This document shows positions 54,677 through 63,508 of a stretch of DNA of 64,000 bases, piece after piece. Origin of the DNA: Planctomycetaceae bacterium (lineage in GTDB: Bacteria > Planctomycetota > Phycisphaerae > Phycisphaerales > SM1A02); assembly GCA_027490145.1 (NCBI GenBank), contig JAIXYQ010000007.1, forward strand, positions 1 to 64,000, in the 5' to 3' direction. The notes under the pieces were generated by a model, which saw only the letters and a list, made by a program, of their open reading frames with translations, searched no databases and was not told where the DNA came from. Position numbers and translations under genes: made by a program. Numbering within the stretch: position 1 is the stretch's first letter; every line of letters begins with the position of its first letter.

Positions 54677-54743
54677 CCCGGCCGGTGGTCCGCTGCCCGC
54701 CCTCCCGCCGGTCGACCCGGTGGGCCCGGTGCCGGGCAGCGGC

Positions 54744-54749
54744 TAGGAT
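54744..54749 (+). promoter_or_regulatory. -10-like element TAGGAT for nuoH
   Basis: TAGGAT is followed by 9 nt and the nuoH ATG. Confidence 0.5.
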
Positions 54750-54758
54750 CCCGCTCCC

Positions 54759-56072
54759 ATGCAGGCCCTGATTCCCGAGACCGGCGGCATCGCCCAGCTC
54801 ATCACCAACGCGGTCACCATCTTCGTGGTGATCCATGTCATCCTGGGCGGGTGCGCCTACGCCATCATGCTCGAGCGCAAGCTCAGCGCATGGATGCAGG
54901 ACCGCATCGGTCCCAACCGCGTCGGTCCCAAGGGCCTGCTGCAGCCGATCGCCGACGGCCTCAAGTTCCTCTTCAAGGAGGACTACCGGCCCAAGAACAC
55001 CGACGGTGCGCTCTTCACGCTCGCCCCGGCGCTGATCATCATCCCGGCCATCATCGGCTTCGTGATCATTCCCTGGGCCGGCGTGCTCGATTTCTCGCAG
55101 CTGCCGTTCGGCTTGGGTGCCACGCTCGGCCTGGATGGCGTGCAGGTGAAGATCACCGGCGCGGCGGTGAACATCGGCGTGATCTACCTGGTGGCCGTGG
55201 CCAGCCTGGGGGTGTACGGCGTCGGTCTCGGCGGCTGGGCCAGCGGCAGCAAGTTCAGCTTCCTCGGCGGCCTGCGCGCGAGCGCGCAGATGATCAGCTA
55301 CGAGATCCCGATGGGCGTCAGCCTGCTGTGCGTGGTGCTGCTGGCCGGCTCGCTCGATCCCTACGCCATCGTGCTCGCCCAGCAGGATGGCATGTGGAAC
55401 CTGCTGCAGCAGCCGCTCGCGGCGATCATCTTCTACACCTGCCTGCTCGCGGAGTCGAACCGAGCGCCCTTCGACCTGGCCGAGGCGGAGAACGAACTCG
55501 TGGGTGGCTACCACACCGAATACAGCAGCATGCGCTTCGCCATGTTCTTCCTGGCGGAGTATTTCCACATGATCACGGGCTCAGCGCTCTTCTGCGTGCT
55601 CTTCCTCGGGGGGTTCAGCCTGAATCCCTTCGGCGCAGGGCCCGACCTGCCGCTGGTCGGCGGGCCGCTGCTGATCCTGGCGCAGTTCGGCATCCTCGCG
55701 GGCAAGATCTTCCTGGTCGTCAGCCTCGGCATGGCGATCCGCTGGACGCTCCCGCGTTTCCGGTACGACCAACTCATGCGCCTGGCCTGGGAGGGCATGA
55801 TCCCCGCGTCGGTCCTCGTGCTGACCGCGACGGCGCTCATGGTCTACTGGGGGCGCACCGACCTGATGTGGCTCGCGAGCATCGCGTGCGTGGTGGTGAT
55901 CTATGCGGTCCGGCCGCTCCTGCCCAAGCAACCCAATGCCAACCAGCGCATCCGGATCATCGGCAGTCGCTTCTCGCCGGTGACCGAGGGCGAAGCTGCA
56001 CCGCGCCATCCCTTGGCGCTCAACGAATCGGCCGTGCCTGATCCGGCGCAGGGCCCGATCTCGATGCACTGA
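54759..56072 (+). CDS. nuoH: NADH-quinone oxidoreductase subunit H
   Basis: NuoH is the membrane subunit of respiratory complex I next to the quinone site. The 437-residue protein has eight or nine helices and the hallmarks [23 protein letters not shown] (near 50), EIPMGVSLL and [23 protein letters not shown] (near 240-260), which line the quinone channel. The C-terminal 60 residues beyond the last helix are a polar tail. No other nuo genes are adjacent, which is unusual because the subunits normally form one operon. A 67-residue gene follows with a 1-nt overlap. Confidence 0.95.
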   Translation: MQALIPETGGIAQLITNAVTIFVVIHVILGGCAYAIMLERKLSAWMQDRIGPNRVGPKGLLQPIADGLKFLFKEDYRPKNTDGALFTLAPALIIIPAIIGFVIIPWAGVLDFSQLPFGLGATLGLDGVQVKITGAAVNIGVIYLVAVASLGVYGVGLGGWASGSKFSFLGGLRASAQMISYEIPMGVSLLCVVLLAGSLDPYAIVLAQQDGMWNLLQQPLAAIIFYTCLLAESNRAPFDLAEAENELVGGYHTEYSSMRFAMFFLAEYFHMITGSALFCVLFLGGFSLNPFGAGPDLPLVGGPLLILAQFGILAGKIFLVVSLGMAIRWTLPRFRYDQLMRLAWEGMIPASVLVLTATALMVYWGRTDLMWLASIACVVVIYAVRPLLPKQPNANQRIRIIGSRFSPVTEGEAAPRHPLALNESAVPDPAQGPISMH

Positions 56073-56275
56073 TGCGACTGCTTCGCGCCGTCTTCGCGTT
56101 GGCACGGCTCGGCGTGGCCACGCGCTTCCGCCTCGGCGGCGCCTACTGGTCGTGGCGACGGGAGACGGCGTTCGGTCGAGATGCATCCCGGTGGCCCTCG
56201 GCGGTGCACCGTCGCAAGGCGATGATCGAATACGCCGAGTGGGTCGCCGAGATGCGGTCACTCATCCGACGCTGA
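56072..56275 (+). CDS. Small basic protein coupled to nuoH
   Basis: This 67-residue protein starts on the last base of the nuoH stop codon (TGATG). It is very basic (14 Arg), with a helix-like start (LLRAVFALARLGVATRF) and the segment GAYWSWRRETAFG. I do not know the family; the aromatic Tyr-Trp-x-Trp-Arg pattern and the coupled position suggest a real gene and a membrane-surface role. It may assist complex I, but that is only inferred from position. Confidence 0.68.
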   Translation: MRLLRAVFALARLGVATRFRLGGAYWSWRRETAFGRDASRWPSAVHRRKAMIEYAEWVAEMRSLIRR

Positions 56276-56460
56276 TCGCCACCCGCGCCGTCGGTGCCCG
56301 CGCCATGCGCTGCTTGCGTGCCGCCGCTTTCGTGGCATAGATTCCTCATACGAACTTCATGCGGGCGTCGAGGGGAACTCCGACCTTCTCGGCGCCCGCT
56401 GCGTTTTTGCACCGCTCGACGACGCGCCACGCGGACCACCACCGAGCCCCGCCCTGTCCG

Positions 56461-56527
56461 CGCCGTCCGCAGCGACCGAGCGGCCCTGCGCTGCACGGCT
56501 TTGGGAGTCGCGAAGGCGGCACGAAGC
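56461..56527. repeat. Dispersed intergenic repeat, copy C (partial)
   Basis: Bases 56461-56525 match 37534-37598 with two changes. The match stops at about 56527, where copies A and B continue. It lies in the 327-bp gap (56276-56602) between the small gene and radA, which otherwise holds only a T5 run near 56404, CATAGATTCC near 56336 and the radA -10-like element. I see no gene in that gap. Confidence 0.85.
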
Positions 56528-56586
56528 GCCCCATCGTGTTCAACCGAACTTCTTCGAGTGTCACGTGCAGCGTCGCCGGGCGTTGC

Positions 56587-56592
56587 TACGCT
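56587..56592 (+). promoter_or_regulatory. -10-like element TACGCT for radA
   Basis: TACGCT is followed by 10 nt and the radA ATG at 56603. Confidence 0.45.
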
Positions 56593-56602
56593 CGGAGCAT
56601 CC

Positions 56603-58045
56603 ATGGCCAAGCTGCGCACATCCTGGGTCTGCGATGGTTGCGGCGGCGTCCAGGTCCGATGGGCCGGCAAGTGCCCCGACTGCGGTGCGTGGGACAGCCT
56701 GAAGGAGTTCCGCCATGATGCGGCTGCCGCGCCCGCTGTGGATGGTGGCAGCGCATCGTGGCAGGGCCTCGCATCGTCCTCACCGGCCGTGCCATTGGGG
56801 GAGGTCGAGCCGCTCGAGGCACCTCGATTCCCGACCGGTGTTGCCGAACTGGATCGCGTGCTCGGTGGCGGCTGTGTTCCCGGCAGCGCGGTGTTGCTGG
56901 GCGGTGACCCCGGCATCGGTAAGAGCACCCTGCTGTTGCAGGCACTCGGCCATGTGGCGGCGCTCGGTACACCCGTGCTCTACGCCAGCAGCGAGGAGAG
57001 CGCGCACCAGGTCAAGCTCCGCGCCGAGCGCATCGACAGTCCGTCGAACGCCGAGCGTGATCGGCACCTGTACCTGCTCGCCGACACGAACATCGCGCGC
57101 ATCCTCGAGCAGGCCCGGACCATCAAGCCGGCGATCCTGGCCATCGACTCGATCCAGCTCGTGTCGCGCCACGATCTCGATGCGCTGCCGGGCAGCATGA
57201 GCCAGTTGCGGCGCTGCTGCCTCGATGCGGTGCAGTTCGCCAAGTCCACCGGCACCGTCGTGATCGTGGTTGGCCATGTCACCAAGGAGGGCGACCTCGC
57301 AGGCCCGAAGCTGCTCGAGCACATGGTCGATGTCGTACTCTCGTTCGAAGGCGATCGGCATCTTGCCTGGCGCGTGGTGCGGGGCGTCAAGAATCGTTTC
57401 GGCAGCACGCTCGAGATCGGCCTGTTCGAGATGACCGGCTCAGGCCTCGAGCAGGTCGACGAGGGTGCGATCGCGCCCGATGCCGTGGCGCGCGCCGGAT
57501 GCGTCAGTTTCCCCACGCTGGCGGGTTCGCGGGTCCTGCTCGCCGAGATCCAGTCGCTCGTCGTGGCCGGCATCCTCGGAAGTGCCAAGCGCAAGGGCAG
57601 CGGCCTCGACGCCAATCGACTCGCCATGATGATCGCGGTGCTCGAGCGTCACGGCGGCTTGCGACTGGGTGATCGCGACATCTATGCCAGCGTTGCCGGC
57701 GGGCTCCGGATCATCGAGCCCGCAGGCGATCTGGCGGTCTGTCTGGCCGTAGCGGGTGCGCACCTTGATCGAACCCTCGGCCGCGGCACGGCGGCAATCG
57801 GTGAGGTGGCGCTCTCTGGCGAGGTTCGACCCACGCGACAGCTGCTGCAACGCGCCAGCGAGGCGGTTCGACGTGGCTGCTCGGCCCTGCTGGTTCCTGC
57901 GAGCCAAGTCGGCGATCTGGCCTCGTTGGTCGGCAAGGCCGACATCGTCGGCGTGAGCAACGTGGCCCAGGCGATCGATCAGTTGGGTGCAGTGCCTTCG
58001 GTCGTGGTGCAGTCGTCGCCGCGCGCGTCGACCCGCCGCTCCTGA
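56603..58045 (+). CDS. radA: DNA repair protein RadA
   Basis: RadA is a RecA-like hexameric helicase that extends recombination intermediates. The 480-residue protein has the N-terminal zinc finger (Cys10, Cys13, Cys24, Cys27), Walker A GDPGIGKST at 101-109, the RadA-specific KNRFGST at 263-269, and a C-terminal Lon-like domain (GDRDIYASVAGG, with RGTAAIGEVALSGEVRPT). The ATG follows the -10-like element; the open frame further upstream crosses repeat copy C and is not coding. Confidence 0.95.
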   Translation: MAKLRTSWVCDGCGGVQVRWAGKCPDCGAWDSLKEFRHDAAAAPAVDGGSASWQGLASSSPAVPLGEVEPLEAPRFPTGVAELDRVLGGGCVPGSAVLLGGDPGIGKSTLLLQALGHVAALGTPVLYASSEESAHQVKLRAERIDSPSNAERDRHLYLLADTNIARILEQARTIKPAILAIDSIQLVSRHDLDALPGSMSQLRRCCLDAVQFAKSTGTVVIVVGHVTKEGDLAGPKLLEHMVDVVLSFEGDRHLAWRVVRGVKNRFGSTLEIGLFEMTGSGLEQVDEGAIAPDAVARAGCVSFPTLAGSRVLLAEIQSLVVAGILGSAKRKGSGLDANRLAMMIAVLERHGGLRLGDRDIYASVAGGLRIIEPAGDLAVCLAVAGAHLDRTLGRGTAAIGEVALSGEVRPTRQLLQRASEAVRRGCSALLVPASQVGDLASLVGKADIVGVSNVAQAIDQLGAVPSVVVQSSPRASTRRS

Positions 58046-58130
58046 AGGTGGTCAGAGAGTGCGATGATCACACACGCTGGGGGAACTGCGTTATCAGGCC
58101 GCATGCAACCGGTCCCTCACATCCGTGCGC

Positions 58131-58136
58131 TACCTT
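58131..58136 (+). promoter_or_regulatory. -10-like element TACCTT for pyrB
   Basis: TACCTT is followed by exactly 6 nt and an in-frame GTG at 58143. Confidence 0.5.
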
Positions 58137-58142
58137 GCATCC

Positions 58143-59060
58143 GTGCATGACTTCCTGCAGATCGAAGGCCTGACCCGCATGCAGCTCGAGCAGCTGCTCG
58201 ATGCCACGAACGGCAATGTCTCGCATGCCGAAGGTCGGCAGCCGGCCAAGTCCACGCTCGATGGCAAGGTCGTCGCCAATGTCTTCTTCGAGGACAGCAC
58301 CCGCACTCGGTGCAGCTTCGAGACGGCGGTTCATCGACTCGGTGGCGAGGTCTTCACGGTGGCAGCCGCCGGCAGCAGTGCAAGCAAGGGCGAGAGTCTC
58401 GTTGACACTGCGCTGAACATCGAAGCCATGGGCGTCGCCGTGATGGTGGTCCGCTGCGCGATCAGCGGCGGCGCCGCGATGGTGGCCAAGGCACTGAGGA
58501 TCCCCGTGATCAATGCAGGCGATGGCCGACATGAGCATCCAACCCAGGGATTGCTCGACGTGGCCACGCTTCGCGAAGCACTCGGTCCCCTCGATGGTCG
58601 CTGCGTCGCGATCGTGGGGGATGTCGCCAACAGCCGCGTGGCCCGCTCAACCACCAAGGCGCTGTGCCTGCTCGGAGCCCGCGTCCGTTTGGTCGGGCCA
58701 CCAACGCTCGTGTCGCGTTCCATGGAAGCTCTGGGCGCCGTGTCCGGTCAGGTTCAGGTGTCCCACGACCTGGATGCGGCGCTGCACGACGTCGATGCCG
58801 TGATCATGCTCAGGATCCAACTTGAGCGGGCGGCGGGATCGGCAATCAGCAGCGACTACCGGATCCTGTATGGCTTGACGCAGGCCCGCATCCGTCGGTT
58901 GCCGACCCATGCCGTCATCCTGCATCCGGGGCCCATGAATCGGGGCGTCGAAATCGATGACTCGGTCGCCGACGATCCGGGGCGCAGCCGGATCCTGCGC
59001 CAGGTGACCTTGGGCGTGGCCTCGCGCATGGCTGTCTTGGAACGGGCGGTGATTGGATGA
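58143..59060 (+). CDS. pyrB: Aspartate carbamoyltransferase catalytic subunit
   Basis: PyrB joins carbamoyl phosphate and aspartate in pyrimidine synthesis. The 305-residue protein has the carbamoyl-phosphate-binding motif STRTR (52-56), HPTQGLLD near 132-139, a MLRIQLER segment near the aspartate site, and ILHPGPMNRGVEI near 258-270. The GTG at 58143 is supported by TACCTT 6 nt upstream. An in-frame ATG at 58125 lies upstream of that element and would add six residues. It uses the product of CarB, encoded 3.5 kb upstream. Confidence 0.95.
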   Translation: MHDFLQIEGLTRMQLEQLLDATNGNVSHAEGRQPAKSTLDGKVVANVFFEDSTRTRCSFETAVHRLGGEVFTVAAAGSSASKGESLVDTALNIEAMGVAVMVVRCAISGGAAMVAKALRIPVINAGDGRHEHPTQGLLDVATLREALGPLDGRCVAIVGDVANSRVARSTTKALCLLGARVRLVGPPTLVSRSMEALGAVSGQVQVSHDLDAALHDVDAVIMLRIQLERAAGSAISSDYRILYGLTQARIRRLPTHAVILHPGPMNRGVEIDDSVADDPGRSRILRQVTLGVASRMAVLERAVIG

Positions 59061-59102
59061 TGGGTGGGAACCCGTTGCCAACGAAGTTCGTTCAGGTCTC
59101 GG

Positions 59103-59108
59103 TACCAT
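59103..59108 (+). promoter_or_regulatory. -10-like element TACCAT for the export lipoprotein gene
   Basis: TACCAT is followed by 7 nt and an in-frame ATG at 59116. Either translation begins there, or this message has a leader of about 54 nt to the ATG at 59170. Confidence 0.5.
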
Positions 59109-59115
59109 CCGGCCG

Positions 59116-61659
59116 ATGAACCCACTACGCGGTTCGCTATCGGCTGGAGTCTGCAAGCAAACGAATACAATGAATCATAAGAACAGCAAACTTGCAGCGC
59201 TCATGGCCCTTGTGGCTGTTGGTTCGGGCTGTGAGACCGATAGCTTCTTTGACCCCAGCCGAACCGGTCGCTTCGAGACCACGCCGACCACCATTCCGGT
59301 GTTGCAGCGCCTGGACGTGATCGAAGGCGTGGAGCGGCTTCCTTTGAAGCCAACTGAACCCATCGGCGATGACGTTCAGGTCCTGAGCGAACTTGAGACC
59401 ACCATTGCCGCGGGTGATGCACTCCGCGTGGGCGTGCTCGGTCGTCTCAACGCGAATGAGGAAGATGACACCCAGATCGTGGTCGATCCATCCGGGAATC
59501 TGCACCTTCCGTACGGAACCGTTCCGGCCGTTGGGCTGACTGTTCCCGAAGTGCAGGTCGCCATCGAAAAACTGCTCGAGCCGCTGCTCAACAACCCTCA
59601 GGTGCGCGTGGAGTTGCTCCGCTCGGGTTCGCTTCAGTACACGATCGATGGTCAGGTCCAGCAGCCCAACGTCTACGACCTCTCTCGTCCTGACTTCCGC
59701 TTGCGCAGTGCACTCGCGGCGGCAGGGGGTGCGGCACCGACCGTTGAGACCATCTTGATCTCGCGGTCTTCGCCTTGCCAGCTGGATGAGACCATCCCTG
59801 AGCTCCTGACGGGCCGCGCTCGCGAGGAGTACCGGCGAGCACGCGGCAGCGACTCAAGTTCGTCGACGACCGGTGCTGCAACAGGATCAACGGGTTCATC
59901 GGCATCTTCGGGGGCTTCGTCAGGAACGACTGCAGGCACTGGCACTGGCACTGGGACTTCAGCCACCGCTCCGGCTGCACCCTCGACGGATGACCTCCTG
60001 CGTGAACTCGGAGCAGCTGAACCTGCGCCGGCACCAGCTCCCGCGCCGGTCTCCGCACCGGAGCCCGAGCCTGCACCGGCACCCGAGCCTGCACCGGCGC
60101 CCGAGCCTGCACCGGCGCCCGAGCCTGCACCGGCACCCGAGCCTGCACCGGCACCCGAACCCGCACCGGCGCCCGAACCCGCACCGGCGCCCGAACCTGC
60201 ATCGGCCCCCGAACCTGCGCCGGCCCCCGAGCCTGCACCGGCCCCCGAGCCTGCTCCGGCGCCCGAACCCGCACCGGCACCCGAACCCGCACCGGCACCC
60301 GAACCCGCACCGGCCCCCGAGCCTGCTCCGGTACCCGAGCCTGCTCCGGCACCTGAGCCTGCACCAGCTCCCGCGCCTGCAGCAGTTCCAGCTCCTGGCT
60401 CCGAGTCGGCGCTTCAGTCTGAACTCGACGGCGTGATCGCCGAACTGCTCGCGTCGAACCGATCCCTTGACGATCTCAAGCAGCGCATCGATTCGTCCGC
60501 ATCCCTCGATGCCACGGAACGTGCCAAGGCCGAGGGCGACGACCGTGTGAAACCACTGTTGGTGGACATGGCCCGGCTGCGCGCCGAGCGCGACGCGGCG
60601 CCCGCTGGTTCCGAAGCCGCAGCCACGGCGGCTACCGCCCTCGCGGCGGTCGAGCGGCAGTACGGCAATCTCATCGATGACATCGGACGCTTGAACCGTG
60701 AGTCCACGCGCCGATCCCTCACGCAGTCGATCGCCTCGTTGACGGACCGCCGAGCCAGCCTTGAACGCGCGATCCGTCAAGCCCGTGGCGAACCGGAACC
60801 TGCACCGGCGGCCGTGGCGTCCGGATCGCTCCGATTGGTCACCCTCGATGGCACCACGCCACCCACCACGCCGGAGTCGCCTGATTCGGATGCTCCGACG
60901 ATGGTTGCTCCAAGCCAGGTCGACACCGTGATGTCGACGAGTTACGTCTTCGATGCGAAGCTCGACAAGTGGGTCCCCGCGCGACCGGCCACGTCCGCTC
61001 CTGCGGCGGCAGCGCCGTCGAACCCCGTGGCGCCGGGTACACCGCAGCCGGCGGCGCCGCTCATCGACGAGGACCTGATCCCCAAGGGCATCCGCGAGAA
61101 GTACTCCGTCGCGGACATCCAGCGAATGGCTGCCCGTGACATCGAGGACGGAACGCTGGACGGTCGGGTCACGCGCCTGCTCGAGATCGACTATCGCGAC
61201 CTCATCGCCGGCAAGTCGATCCTGAACGTGATCGTCCGCCCCGATGACTTCATCAACGTCGTGCCGCCGCCGACCGGCGTCGTCTACATCGATGGCGAAA
61301 TCTCGCGTCCCGGCCCGTACGACCTCCCGGCCTCGGGCCAGCTGACGCTGAGCCGGCTCGTCGCTGCAGCCGGCGGGCTTGGTCCGCTGGCGATCCCCGA
61401 GCGTGTTGACCTGGTCCGTCGCGTGGGCGATCGTGAAGCCACCATCCGAGTCAATCTTGCGGCCATCCGCGAGCGCGCCGAGCCTGACATCGCCCTGAAG
61501 AGCGATGACCACGTGATCATCGGTACGAACTTCTTCGCGCAGCCCTTGGCGGTCATCCGCAATGGTTTCCGGATGACCTACGGCTTCGGCTTCCTCATCG
61601 ATCGCAACTGGGGTACCGACATCTTCGGGCCGCCGCCCGAGGCGCTGACGGTCCAGTGA
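59116..61659 (+). CDS. Wza-like polysaccharide export lipoprotein with long Pro/Glu/Ala repeat
   Basis: This outer-membrane export protein of about 847 residues is predicted to form part of a polysaccharide channel. It has a lipobox (GSGC), a poly_export-type domain (GDALRVGVLGRLNANEE, then VVDPSGNLHLPYGTVPAVG), and SLBB-type segments (YTIDGQVQQPNVYDL and, near the end, VVYIDGEISRPGPYDLPASG). Between them is a repeat of about 125 residues of EPAPAP units and a coiled-coil-like helical region. The start may instead be the ATG at 59170, which gives a more usual lipoprotein signal. It begins the exosortase locus. Confidence 0.88.
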   Translation: MNPLRGSLSAGVCKQTNTMNHKNSKLAALMALVAVGSGCETDSFFDPSRTGRFETTPTTIPVLQRLDVIEGVERLPLKPTEPIGDDVQVLSELETTIAAGDALRVGVLGRLNANEEDDTQIVVDPSGNLHLPYGTVPAVGLTVPEVQVAIEKLLEPLLNNPQVRVELLRSGSLQYTIDGQVQQPNVYDLSRPDFRLRSALAAAGGAAPTVETILISRSSPCQLDETIPELLTGRAREEYRRARGSDSSSSTTGAATGSTGSSASSGASSGTTAGTGTGTGTSATAPAAPSTDDLLRELGAAEPAPAPAPAPVSAPEPEPAPAPEPAPAPEPAPAPEPAPAPEPAPAPEPAPAPEPAPAPEPASAPEPAPAPEPAPAPEPAPAPEPAPAPEPAPAPEPAPAPEPAPVPEPAPAPEPAPAPAPAAVPAPGSESALQSELDGVIAELLASNRSLDDLKQRIDSSASLDATERAKAEGDDRVKPLLVDMARLRAERDAAPAGSEAAATAATALAAVERQYGNLIDDIGRLNRESTRRSLTQSIASLTDRRASLERAIRQARGEPEPAPAAVASGSLRLVTLDGTTPPTTPESPDSDAPTMVAPSQVDTVMSTSYVFDAKLDKWVPARPATSAPAAAAPSNPVAPGTPQPAAPLIDEDLIPKGIREKYSVADIQRMAARDIEDGTLDGRVTRLLEIDYRDLIAGKSILNVIVRPDDFINVVPPPTGVVYIDGEISRPGPYDLPASGQLTLSRLVAAAGGLGPLAIPERVDLVRRVGDREATIRVNLAAIRERAEPDIALKSDDHVIIGTNFFAQPLAVIRNGFRMTYGFGFLIDRNWGTDIFGPPPEALTVQ
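60017..60390 (+). repeat. Tandem repeat encoding EPAPAP units
   Basis: An 18-bp unit of the type GAGCCTGCACCGGCGCCC repeats about 20 times with synonymous changes (Glu and Pro codons vary, residues rarely). It codes for a rigid Pro-rich linker in the export lipoprotein. Copy number could vary between strains. Confidence 0.9.
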
Positions 61660-61734
61660 CCAAGCGTCCATGTGCAACCGATCCCGGACCTGCACCTGGC
61701 CGTACGGTGGCGACAGACCACTCGAGCATTCCTC

Positions 61735-62652
61735 ATGACGAGCACCGCCACCCAGCCTCGCCGCCTCGCCGAGCCGACCGCGCCCGTGGTGTTCGGCATG
61801 CTTGCGCTGCTTGGCGTACTGGGACTCGCGGTCTTCTACGACTTCCTCCGTCAGCAGGTTGCATTCGCCGTCAGCCAGCCATCCGATTGGGGCCACACCC
61901 TCATCATCCCTGCGGTCGGCGTGTACTTCGTGTGGCTGCGTCGTGGTGAACTGTTGGCCGAACCGTTCAGCCCGTTCTGGCCTGCACTGGCGGTCCTGCT
62001 GGCCGGCGTGGCTTGGTACGCGCTCTGTGTGATCGGTCCGAAGCCGCTCTTCCACCACAACCTGCAGGCGGCGGGGGTGACGCTTGCCTTGGTCGGTGCG
62101 GCGTGGACGATTCTCGGCACGCGCGCCATGCGGGTGCTCTGGTTCCCGCTGCTCTACGTCTGCATCTTCAGCCAGACGCTCTCCGAGCGGATGCTCTCGA
62201 AGGTGACGTTCCTGCTGCAGGATCTCGCGGCGCTCGGCGCGTACGGGTTGCTGCTGGTGCTGGGGCTCGATGCGGACCGCAGCGGCAACACGATCACGGT
62301 GATCAGCGAGGGAGTGTCGCACCCACTCAACGTCGCCGAAGCCTGCAGCGGCATGCGCATGGTGGTGGCCTTCACCGCACTGGGCACGTTCCTCGCCTAT
62401 ACGCAGATGCACGGTCTCGTGCAGCGCACGCTCATGGTGCTCTCGGCCATCCCGGTGGCCGTGGCCGTCAACATCCTCCGCATCGTGACCCTGGGTGTGC
62501 TGTCGCTGGCCGATGCCAACTTCGCCAGCGGCGAGTTCCACCACTTCGTCGGCCTCGTCTGGATGCTGCCCGGCCTCCTGCTCTTCCTGGGCGTGCAGTG
62601 GGTCATCAACAACGTGATGGTCGAGGACCGGGGGGCCAAGCGTGCGGTTTGA
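61735..62652 (+). CDS. Exosortase
   Basis: This polytopic membrane protease/transpeptidase cleaves C-terminal sorting tails of the PEP-CTERM type. The 305-residue protein has about eight helices and all three active-site residues: Cys204 in EACSGMRM, Arg249 in NILRI, and His269 or His270 in EFHHFVG. It fits the exosortase family; the subtype is not assigned. The ATG at 61735 was chosen, since a GTG at 61672 adds 21 polar residues. Its end overlaps the EpsI-like gene by 11 nt, and an export lipoprotein gene precedes it, so the locus makes and exports a polysaccharide and sorts proteins with it. Confidence 0.94.
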   Translation: MTSTATQPRRLAEPTAPVVFGMLALLGVLGLAVFYDFLRQQVAFAVSQPSDWGHTLIIPAVGVYFVWLRRGELLAEPFSPFWPALAVLLAGVAWYALCVIGPKPLFHHNLQAAGVTLALVGAAWTILGTRAMRVLWFPLLYVCIFSQTLSERMLSKVTFLLQDLAALGAYGLLLVLGLDADRSGNTITVISEGVSHPLNVAEACSGMRMVVAFTALGTFLAYTQMHGLVQRTLMVLSAIPVAVAVNILRIVTLGVLSLADANFASGEFHHFVGLVWMLPGLLLFLGVQWVINNVMVEDRGAKRAV

Positions 62653-63499
62653 TCCGCGATGCACCCTGGCGTACGGCGCGGTCTGCCTCTCGTTGGCGGG
62701 CAGCGCGCTGGGCTTCCGAGCGGCCATCGAGCAGCTCAACGTCTACCTGCGCAAGGAGGCTGTCCCGTTGCGCGAGTCGCTCGACAGCATCCCCGTCGTG
62801 CTTGGTGAGTGGGAACGGTCCGGCGAGGACGTTCGGTACAGCGCCGACATAGAGACCGAACTCGGCACGAAGCAATACCTGCTCCGCACGTACGAGCGGG
62901 CAGGTGCCGACGGCCGCGAACGGGTGCAGCTGCACATCGCCTACTACACCGGTCTCATCGATACGGTGCCCCACGTTCCGGAGCGGTGCTGGGGTGCTGC
63001 GGGCATGATCATGACCGAGCAGCCGCACGACGTGGCCCTCCAGGTGGACGCCGCGGGCTGGACGCCCGGCCAGGCGCGCAACGCCGCCACCGGTCAGCCG
63101 TATCCGGCGGCCATGGTTCGCGATCCGGTGACCCGCAAGGAGCAGCTGGTGCATCTGCCGCTTGGTGACTGGGTGGCCAGCGTGACCGAGTTCCAGGAGC
63201 AGGGCGACGCCAGGCATCGCGTGCTCGGCGGGTACTTCTTCGTCGCCAACGGTCGGATGACGAGTTCGCCGTACCAGGTCCGCAACCTGGCCTTCGACCT
63301 CACCGACCGCTACGCGTACTACTGCAAGGTGCAATGCACGATGGTGCTGCCGTCCGACGGCGCCACCGACCAAGCCTTCTCCGATGCGGCCGGCGACCTG
63401 GTTCGCCAGGCCATGCCCGACATCATGCGGTGCCTGCCCGACTGGCCGTCCTGGGAGGGCGGCGCGGTGGCCACCGGTCCCGAACCCAAGACAGGATGA
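62642..63499 (+). CDS. Exosortase-associated EpsI-like protein
   Basis: EpsI-type proteins are exported partners encoded next to exosortases. The 285-residue product starts at a GTG with a signal-anchor (LAYGAVCLSLAGSALGFRAA) and has the family body: LGEWERSG, TKQYLLRTYER, HIAYYTGLIDTVPHVPERCW (with the conserved Cys near 117) and VLGGYFFVANG. The start overlaps the exosortase end by 11 nt. It is probably anchored on the outer face of the membrane; its biochemical role is not known. Confidence 0.88.
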   Translation: MRFDPRCTLAYGAVCLSLAGSALGFRAAIEQLNVYLRKEAVPLRESLDSIPVVLGEWERSGEDVRYSADIETELGTKQYLLRTYERAGADGRERVQLHIAYYTGLIDTVPHVPERCWGAAGMIMTEQPHDVALQVDAAGWTPGQARNAATGQPYPAAMVRDPVTRKEQLVHLPLGDWVASVTEFQEQGDARHRVLGGYFFVANGRMTSSPYQVRNLAFDLTDRYAYYCKVQCTMVLPSDGATDQAFSDAAGDLVRQAMPDIMRCLPDWPSWEGGAVATGPEPKTG

Positions 63500-63508
63500 A
63501 TGACAACC

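Noticed and set aside
60017-60390. CRISPR-like array
   Set aside because: The units are contiguous 18-bp codon repeats inside a reading frame, with no spacers.
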